This document shows positions 6,481-10,920 of a stretch of 10,920 nt of DNA, in pieces. This stretch comes from CAYWBI01 sp964456445 (GTDB lineage: Bacteria > Calditrichota > Calditrichia > Calditrichales > J004), in the NCBI GenBank assembly GCA_964456445.1, contig CAYWBI010000125.1, positions 1 through 10,920 of the forward strand, given 5' to 3'. The notes beneath the pieces were generated by a model that was not told where the DNA came from, ran no database searches, and saw nothing but the letters and a program-made list of their open reading frames with translations. Within the stretch, counting starts at the first letter, position 1. Each line of letters opens with the position of its first letter. The position numbers and the translations under genes are program-made.

Positions 6481-6524
6481 GGTGTTCATCCCCGGGATGT
6501 ATGTGAAAAACGGTGATTTTTATT

Positions 6525-6866
6525 ATGGATAAATGGGGCATAAGCACAGCGGCATTGGCCTGGCTTGCATTGTTTGTCGGTGGGGTTTTTGAAGCGGCAT
6601 GGGCGCTGGGTTTGAAATATACCCGGGGATTCTCACGTTTGTGGCCCTCTGTTCTTGTAATCGGTGCGATGAGTATCAGTGTTTTTCTATTGTCCATTGC
6701 CATGAAGTCTTTGCCCGCAGGGGTTTCTTATGCCGTATGGACGGGGATCGGTGTTGCCGCCACCGTTATTGGCGGTTATCTTTTGTTTGGTGAATTCCTT
6801 TCCATCGCCCAAATGCTGAGTATTTCCTTGATTTTGATCGGCATCATCGGTCTGCGGGTTTTGTAA
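6525..6866 (+). CDS. sugE: SMR-family small multidrug/guanidinium exporter (SugE/Gdx type)
   Basis: This 113-residue inner-membrane protein has four helices of the small multidrug resistance family. The essential proton/substrate Glu is E23 in GGVFEAAWALGLKYT. That context, with LKYTRGFSRLWPS after it and PAGVSYAVWTGIG in helix 3, marks the SugE/Gdx branch, whose studied members exchange guanidinium for protons as dual-topology homodimers. QacE/EmrE-type drug exporters differ at these positions. ATG 6525 is preferred; a GTG four codons upstream (6513) is possible. The N-terminus is about ten residues longer than in typical SugE. It starts 44 bases after egtD on the same strand, so cotranscription is plausible. 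No guanidine riboswitch is recognisable in that short gap. Confidence 0.88.
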   Translation: MDKWGISTAALAWLALFVGGVFEAAWALGLKYTRGFSRLWPSVLVIGAMSISVFLLSIAMKSLPAGVSYAVWTGIGVAATVIGGYLLFGEFLSIAQMLSISLILIGIIGLRVL

Positions 6867-6971
6867 ACTCCTCCCGCACACCCACCCTAAGCGTGAAATG
6901 AGGTCCCGCACGATACATATTTTTCCAAAATTGCCCCGTATGCCGCTTATGGGTTACTTTTATTTAAACAA

Positions 6972-7002
6972 TTGCAGTACGTCAGATTGACAAAATTATT
7001 AT
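6972..7002 (+). promoter_or_regulatory. Possible sigma-70-like promoter for the metallophosphoesterase gene
   Basis: TTGCAG (6972-6977) and TATTAT (6997-7002) are separated by 19 bases, 22 bases before ATG 7024. The spacing is longer than optimal. The 157-base gap after the exporter gene makes a separate promoter likely, but the exact boxes are a guess. Confidence 0.25.
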
Positions 7003-7023
7003 ACGGAAAAGAAAAATATAACA

Positions 7024-7902
7024 ATGCGTGTTTACTCGATTTCTGATTTGCATGTGGATTATGATCAAAATATGCGTTGGGTGTTAAACATTCCCGGCAA
7101 TAAATTCAGCGAAGATATCCTGATCGTGGCCGGTGACATTTCCGATGACGAAGAAAAATTCAAACAAGCGCTGGCCGCAGTGCAAAGCAAATTCCGTGAA
7201 GTGTTTTTTGTACCAGGTAATCATGATTTATGGGTGCGTAAGGACAACGGAATGGATTCCCTTGAAAAATTTTACCGGCTTATGAACATCTGCGCGGCGC
7301 TCGATATCCGCACCGAACGCATGGTATTTAACGATGAACGTACCCTGATCATCCAGCCCATCTTTTCCTGGTATGAACGACCGGAAGAAGGAGAGGGTTC
7401 GCTGTATTTTGAAAAACGTGGTGAAGACCCGTCGCTTTCTATGTGGATGGATACCGTGGCCATTCGCTGGCCCGGCTTTGACGATACAACGACCGCACAG
7501 GATTTTTTTGGGGATTATACCCAGCGCCAGCTGGCGCCTCTATACGCTGGGGATTTGCTTACCTTTAGTCATTTCCTGCCGCGTGCCGAATTGATTTTCC
7601 CCGCCGATTATATCCCCGGCAAAAAATACCCCCATTATCGCGATCCGGCGCCGAAATTTAATTTTAGCAGCGTGGCTGGCAGTAAAAAAATAGATGCACA
7701 GCTCCGAAGCATCGGAAGTCATTATCATATTCACGGTCATCAGCACCGTAATCGTTTCCGTGATATCGATGGGGTGTATTACATTTCCCATAACCTCGGT
7801 TACCCAAAGGAGCGAAAATTTGCAGGCGTTATGGATAATGCCTATTTTCCCAAATTGATTTGGGACGGTTCACAGGGATTTAACATTTACAAGGAGCAAT
7901 AA
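7024..7902 (+). CDS. Calcineurin-like metallophosphoesterase
   Basis: The 292-residue protein carries every metal-binding motif of the calcineurin-like phosphoesterase fold, in order. These are SDLHVD (D8, H10), AGDISDD (D38), VPGNHDLW (N66, H67, D68), SHFLPR (H183) and HGHQH (237-241; H239 and H241). Such enzymes hydrolyse phosphomonoesters or diesters at a dinuclear metal centre; the substrate is not predictable. No signal peptide is present, so it is cytosolic. Between GNHD and SHFLPR lies a long insert rich in acidic and aromatic residues (about 100-175), which probably forms a substrate cap. The final codons include AAGGAG, serving as ribosome site for the next gene, and the stop overlaps that gene's ATG by one base, so both are probably cotranslated. 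Confidence 0.9.
   Translation: MRVYSISDLHVDYDQNMRWVLNIPGNKFSEDILIVAGDISDDEEKFKQALAAVQSKFREVFFVPGNHDLWVRKDNGMDSLEKFYRLMNICAALDIRTERMVFNDERTLIIQPIFSWYERPEEGEGSLYFEKRGEDPSLSMWMDTVAIRWPGFDDTTTAQDFFGDYTQRQLAPLYAGDLLTFSHFLPRAELIFPADYIPGKKYPHYRDPAPKFNFSSVAGSKKIDAQLRSIGSHYHIHGHQHRNRFRDIDGVYYISHNLGYPKERKFAGVMDNAYFPKLIWDGSQGFNIYKEQ
7891..7896 (+). promoter_or_regulatory. Ribosome binding site for the M28 peptidase, inside the upstream gene
   Basis: AAGGAG lies within the last codons of the phosphoesterase gene, five bases before ATG 7902. It fixes the peptidase start and supports translational coupling. Confidence 0.75.
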
Positions 7903-9296
7903 TGAGTAAAATCAGGATTTCATTTTTATTCTTTCTGTTAAGCATGTTGGTGGCCACCGCACTGGCTCTGGAAACAAAAAAGACGCCACAGGCGGCCTTC
8001 ATCGAAAAACTTTATCAAACAACACTGCTCAATCATCCGACCCATGATATGCTACGCGAATTGTGCACGCAATATCCCAAACGCCTGGCCGGGTCCGACG
8101 GCGCTGCCGGGGCCGTGCAATGGGCAAAAAAAACCATGGATGGCCTGGGCTTTGACAATGTACGTTTACAACCGTGTATGGTGCCGCATTGGGAGCGGGG
8201 CGCCAAAGAAGTCGCCTATGCCGAAGCAAGCGATGGACAACGGGAGCATTATAGTGTTATCGCTCTCGGCCGGTCGATCGCCACGGCAAACACAGGCGTC
8301 CGGGCCGAAGTGTTGATGATACCGGATGTGCCGGATTTAAAAGATATTCCCGCCGCCCGGGTAAAGGGGAAAATCGTATTTTTTAACAAGGCGTTTGACG
8401 ATACCTATCTAAGCGGTATGGCCGGTTACGGCAACGCGGTACAAAAACGGGTTTATGGCCCATCCGAAGCCGCACGGAAGGGCGCGCTGGCTGTTGTCAT
8501 CCGTTCGGTTACAACCGCCCGGGATGATTTTCCACATACCGGTACACTGGTTTATAAAGCGGATGCACCAAAAATTCCCGCCGCCGCACTTGGCTATCAA
8601 TCGGCGGACAAATTGCAGGCACAACTGGCCCGGGACCCGCAGACAAAGTTATATCTCAGGATAAACAGCGCTACATTGCCCGATGTTCAATCATACAATG
8701 TCATCGGGGAACTGAAAGGTTCCGATCACCCCGAAGAAATAATTGTCGTTGGCGGTCATTTAGACGCCTGGGATGTAGGGCAGGGCGCGCAGGATGATGG
8801 CGCGGGTGTAACCCATTCCATAAACGCCTTGCGTATGCTAAAAAAATTAGGATATAAACCAAAACATACTATCCGCTGTATCGCCTTTATGAACGAAGAA
8901 TACGGCAGTCAGGGGGGCAAAGAATATGCCGCGCAGGCGAAAAAGAAGCATGAAAAACACATCATTGCATTCGAATCTGACGCCGGTGGATTTGCACCGC
9001 GTGGGTTCGGCTTTAGCGGCAGTGATGCATCGCTGCAGAAAATCCGTTCCTGGCTGAAATATTTTCCCATGTTCACAATTGACCGCATCCGTAAGGGGGG
9101 CGGCGGAACGGATATCAAGCCGCTTAAAAAAGAAATCAATCTGCCGCTGGCCGGTCTTATCCCGGATTCACAACGCTATTTTGATTTTCATCATTCCGGT
9201 AGGGATGTATTTAGCGCCGTGAATCGTCGCGAACTGGAGATGGGCACGGCCTCGATCGCGGCCTTTATCTATCTTGTGGACCAGATGGGTTTATAG
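7902..9296 (+). CDS. Secreted M28-family zinc metallopeptidase
   Basis: The 464-residue product is a co-catalytic dizinc exopeptidase of family M28, related to plasma glutamate carboxypeptidase-like enzymes, removing residues from peptides outside the cytoplasm. An N-terminal signal peptide is clear: a basic start, a hydrophobic core (residues 7-19) and a probable cleavage site after ALA (residue 22). No lipobox Cys follows. A protease-associated domain precedes and overlaps the middle (about 110-270, with IPAARVKGKIVFFNK). The catalytic domain shows GGHLDAWD (H286), DDGAG (D298/D299), NEEYG (general base E332, ligand E333), ESDAGG (D360) and FDFHHSGRD (H430/H431), so all zinc ligands are present. 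It is coupled to the phosphoesterase gene through a TAATG overlap. Its stop overlaps the stop of the convergent Trm112-like gene by six bases. Confidence 0.93.
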   Translation: MSKIRISFLFFLLSMLVATALALETKKTPQAAFIEKLYQTTLLNHPTHDMLRELCTQYPKRLAGSDGAAGAVQWAKKTMDGLGFDNVRLQPCMVPHWERGAKEVAYAEASDGQREHYSVIALGRSIATANTGVRAEVLMIPDVPDLKDIPAARVKGKIVFFNKAFDDTYLSGMAGYGNAVQKRVYGPSEAARKGALAVVIRSVTTARDDFPHTGTLVYKADAPKIPAAALGYQSADKLQAQLARDPQTKLYLRINSATLPDVQSYNVIGELKGSDHPEEIIVVGGHLDAWDVGQGAQDDGAGVTHSINALRMLKKLGYKPKHTIRCIAFMNEEYGSQGGKEYAAQAKKKHEKHIIAFESDAGGFAPRGFGFSGSDASLQKIRSWLKYFPMFTIDRIRKGGGGTDIKPLKKEINLPLAGLIPDSQRYFDFHHSGRDVFSAVNRRELEMGTASIAAFIYLVDQMGL

Positions 9297-9557
9297 CTCG
9301 ACACCGGCCGGAACAGTTATGCCTTTTTCGATCAGCATGATCGGGATATTGTCATCGATGCGATAAACGGTTTTTCCATCGATTGTAATCAGGCCTTCCT
9401 GTAATGGCTGTTTAACCGGATCGCCGTTAACATAGGTGATCTTCTGTTTGCTGATCAGGCTATTCAGACGCTGCACCTGATCCGCGGTAAGCAAGACAAC
9501 ATCCGTCTTGGATTTTGGGCAGCAAAGTATATCGAGCAGTTCTTGTGGTATAGGCAT
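9291..9557 (-). CDS. Trm112-like family protein
   Basis: This 88-residue protein matches the Trm112/YcaR (UPF0434) family by its ends: IPQELLDILCCPKSKTDVVLL (residues 3-23) and GLITIDGKTVYRIDDNIPIML (55-75). Eukaryotic and archaeal Trm112 proteins activate methyltransferases; bacterial ones are less understood. The canonical zinc site of two Cys pairs is not present: only Cys12-Cys13 remain and the second pair is absent. A longer middle segment (24-54, with LNSLISKQKITYVNGDPVKQPL) replaces it. I recall a known bacterial subgroup of this form, so it is probably a functional zinc-free variant. The gene converges on the peptidase gene. Its TAA (complement of 9291-9293) is read as the last sense codon TTA of the peptidase. 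ATG 9557 lacks a clear ribosome site. Confidence 0.82.
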   Translation of the reverse strand: MPIPQELLDILCCPKSKTDVVLLTADQVQRLNSLISKQKITYVNGDPVKQPLQEGLITIDGKTVYRIDDNIPIMLIEKGITVPAGVEL

Positions 9558-9641
9558 GGTTAATCGTAACTTTTATTGTGATACTGTCATCGAAAGACAA
9601 ATCTACAGAAAAATTTAAAAAGAAACATCAGGAGTTTAGAA

Positions 9642-9860
9642 ATGACAAATATTCGTGAAGAAACACTTCAGGTCAGCGGCATGATGTGCACTGGTTGCGA
9701 AGAGACGGTTGTAAATGCTGTAAAAAGTGTGGATGGAGTGGAAGATGCGGTGGCTTCTTATACGGATGGTACCGTAAAAATAAAATATGATTCGGAAACA
9801 GCCGATATGCTTTTTATCAGAATGGCCATCAATAATACGCATTATCAGGTTGTTGAATAG
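9642..9860 (+). CDS. Heavy-metal-associated (HMA) domain protein, CopZ/MerP-like
   Basis: A 72-residue stand-alone HMA domain with the metal-binding loop GMMCTGCEETV (residues 13-23; Cys16, Cys19). It has the ferredoxin-like pattern of one loop, VDGVEDAVASYTDGTVKIKYD, and an ending HYQVVE. Such proteins carry Cu(I) or another soft metal to a P-type ATPase, or buffer it. No signal peptide is present, so a cytosolic CopZ-like role is more likely than a periplasmic MerP-like one. AGGAG (9630-9634) lies seven bases before ATG 9642 and fixes the start. No metal ATPase or regulator is adjacent. The gene is divergent from the Trm112-like gene, with an 84-base gap holding both promoters. Confidence 0.9.
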   Translation: MTNIREETLQVSGMMCTGCEETVVNAVKSVDGVEDAVASYTDGTVKIKYDSETADMLFIRMAINNTHYQVVE

Positions 9861-9891
9861 CGGCTAAGCAACGTGCAAATATATAAAAAAA

Positions 9892-10082
9892 TCACGTATC
9901 TTTTTTGATCAGGCTTCTTCGGAACTTCGTGTAAGCTCCGGGAAAGGCCTCGGGATTGCATGAAATTGACTGGAGAGCAGCACAGAAAGCTTTTTCCCAA
10001 TCCGCTTTACCCGTGCCTTGCACCATTTCAGCGTATCAGAAACATCTTTTTCAGCATATAGGCTTAGGATGATTTCATGCAT
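9892..10082 (-). pseudogene. Frameshifted ParE/RelE-family toxin remnant
   Basis: Two overlapping minus-strand frames together give a ParE-like toxin. The first, from ATG 10082, reads MHEIILSLYAEKDVSDTLKW and then KARVKRIGKK, matching the usual ParE opening of a beta strand, A-E-x-D and a helix. The second (10026-9892) reads AFCAALQSIS and then NPEAFPGAYTKFRRSLIKK, the usual centre of the family. The switch between frames falls near GGGAAAAAGC, a natural slippage run. After LIKK the expected F-P-Y-x-I-x-Y strand is replaced by Asp-Thr-stop. Intact ParE toxins are about 90-100 residues and inhibit gyrase or cleave mRNA. This copy should be dead. No antitoxin gene is recognisable upstream on that strand. 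Left alone, the first frame is a 57-residue ORF ending at 9909. Confidence 0.65.
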
Positions 10083-10164
10083 CAAAAATTAGATTCTATA
10101 TTTAACTTCGGACCAGCAAGCGGTATTTTTTGGATTTTTATTATAATCCGGTAGTCAATTGCCG

Positions 10165-10191
10165 GCTTCCGGGCTTGAGCATCCGGGAAGC
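10165..10191. repeat. GC-rich imperfect hairpin
   Basis: GCTTCCGG (10165-10172) pairs with CC-g-GGAAGC (10183-10191) with one bulged base and a ten-base loop. It is a GC-rich island in otherwise AT-rich DNA and could be a REP-like element or an old terminator. There is no T-run on either side. Confidence 0.35.
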
Positions 10192-10233
10192 AGGAGGCAG
10201 GGTTATGCTTATGTTATCAACACTCAAACTTTA

Positions 10234-10264
10234 AAAAATATATTGTAAGCAGAAGTATATTTTT
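10234..10264. repeat. AT inverted repeat upstream of the BrnT fragment
   Basis: Nine-base perfect arms AAAAATATA and TATATTTTT are separated by 13 bases, ending 14 bases before the toxin-fragment ATG. It could be an operator or promoter relic of the former toxin-antitoxin unit, but in AT-rich DNA chance is not excluded. Confidence 0.4.
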
Positions 10265-10277
10265 ATAATATACACTT

Positions 10278-10421
10278 ATGTATGAAATTTTTAATAATTG
10301 TACCGGCTTTCAGTGGGATAAGGGAAATTCTGAAAAGAATTTGGAAAAATACCGTGTTGTGGTGCATTTGAGAAAAATCATTAATACAAAAAATCAGGAA
10401 ACTGAAATTATAAAAAATTAA
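10278..10421 (+). pseudogene. brnT: N-terminal fragment of a BrnT/DUF497-family toxin
   Basis: The 47-residue frame opens MYEIFNNCTGFQWDKGNSEK and continues NLEKYRV. This matches the start of BrnT-type (DUF497) RNase toxins, where F-x-W-D, a short linker, x-K-N and x-K-H/Y-x-V are conserved. After about residue 28 the similarity stops; the rest (HLRKIINTKN...) is AT-rich filler to a TAA at 10419-10421. Intact BrnT proteins are about 90 residues and are followed by the antitoxin BrnA; neither the rest of the domain nor brnA is present. It is therefore most likely a truncated, inactive remnant. The intact DoxX-family gene starts 20 bases downstream. Confidence 0.6.
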
Positions 10422-10441
10422 ACATATCAAAAAAGAAAATT

Positions 10442-10882
10442 ATGAATAAAAAACTAATCAAACTGTTCTTACGACTTGCAATTTCAATTGGATTTTTATC
10501 CGCAGTAGCCGACCGATTTGGAATGTGGAACAAAGAAGTTTTGGTATGGGGAAATTGGAATAGCTTTTTGGAATATACACAAATAATAAATCCGTGGGTT
10601 CCGAATTCACTAATTCCGACAATAGGAATTATAGCAACTACTGCCGAAATCGTATTTGCCATTTCCCTAATAATCGGATTTAAAACAGAACTGTTTGCAA
10701 AATTGAGTGGATTCCTTTTACTCCTATTTGCTTTATCAATGACTTTTTCGACTGGAATAAAAGGGGTATTTGATTTTTCTGTATTTAGTGCTTCTGCTGG
10801 AGCATTCGCTTTGAGTTTAATGAAAGAAAAGTATTTGGAATTGGACAACCTGATTTCTAAAAAAAATGAACCGAAAAAGTAA
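10442..10882 (+). CDS. DoxX-family membrane protein
   Basis: This 146-residue protein has four hydrophobic segments of the DoxX family (about residues 6-23, 56-80, 84-103 and 107-126). It also has the family's FLRLAISIGFLSAVADRFGMW opening and the IGIIATTAEIVFAISLIIGFKT centre. DoxX-like proteins are inner-membrane components linked to quinone, thiol or oxidative-stress metabolism; the role of this small version is unknown. The sequence style (AVADRFGMW, WGNWNSFLEYT, INPW) is what I associate with Bacteroidota, especially flavobacterial, homologues. Codon use is strongly AT-rich compared with the core genes, which suggests recent transfer. ATG 10442 is the only sensible start. The ribosome site is weak, with only A-rich sequence upstream, as is common in Bacteroidota. 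Confidence 0.88.
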   Translation: MNKKLIKLFLRLAISIGFLSAVADRFGMWNKEVLVWGNWNSFLEYTQIINPWVPNSLIPTIGIIATTAEIVFAISLIIGFKTELFAKLSGFLLLLFALSMTFSTGIKGVFDFSVFSASAGAFALSLMKEKYLELDNLISKKNEPKK

Positions 10883-10920
10883 AAACGTCACCACAACAAT
10901 GGCTATAAGTAATTGCTAGT

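Noticed and set aside
6481..6524. Possible guanidine riboswitch before the SugE/Gdx-type gene, suggested by the CATCCC-c-GGGATG symmetry at 6487-6499.
   Set aside because: The gap is only 44 bases, the symmetry has a one-base centre that cannot form a hairpin as written, and no ACGR-type loop pair or other guanidine aptamer feature is present.
9960..10061. Plus-strand frame beginning MKLTGEQHRKL, reminiscent of the opening of effector-associated domain 1 (EAD1) proteins.
   Set aside because: Only about eleven residues resemble EAD1, the following residues do not, and the same DNA is better explained on the minus strand as a frameshifted ParE toxin.

Overview
The window looks like chromosomal DNA of a Gram-negative bacterium, probably from the FCB superphylum (Calditrichota, Bacteroidota or a neighbouring lineage). 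That placement is an inference from gene content, the uneven use of Shine-Dalgarno sites and the type of REP-associated transposase; no rRNA or other phylogenetic marker is present. A moderate-GC housekeeping core (about 2.09-9.86 kb) is flanked on both sides by visibly more AT-rich, disturbed DNA carrying broken genes.

Left flank (1-2.05 kb). A truncated minus-strand gene of the alanine dehydrogenase / carboxyethyl-ornithine synthase family runs off the left edge. A short unassigned spacer follows, then a scar: about 22 codons of the type I restriction subunit HsdR (helicase motif VI) abut a REP-associated tyrosine transposase (RAYT) gene. That gene contains a perfect 22-bp palindrome and a 15-bp tandem repeat. 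A 30-bp decayed piece of a second RAYT lies just upstream of it.

Core (2.09-9.86 kb). A minus-strand pair encodes a family 2 glycosyltransferase and a pyridoxamine-phosphate-oxidase-like flavoprotein. Divergent from it is a coupled pair, an EamA transporter and a lysophospholipid-type acyltransferase overlapping at ATGA. Then come a DUF427 protein, the histidine methyltransferase EgtD (without EgtB in view), a SugE/Gdx-type SMR exporter, and a coupled pair of a calcineurin-like metallophosphoesterase and a secreted M28 metallopeptidase. A minus-strand Trm112-like protein converges on the peptidase gene with overlapping stop codons, and a CopZ-like HMA protein follows on the plus strand. Most are stand-alone metabolic, envelope or stress genes; only the overlapping pairs show clear cotranslation.

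Right flank (9.89-10.92 kb). This stretch holds the remains of two toxin genes: a frameshifted ParE/RelE-type toxin on the minus strand and the N-terminal piece of a BrnT-type toxin on the plus strand. They are followed by an intact, AT-rich DoxX-family membrane protein gene of Bacteroidota character.

I do not see a complete new defence or mobile system. The most informative parts are the restriction-gene scar beside the palindrome-bearing RAYT and the small toxin-gene graveyard.
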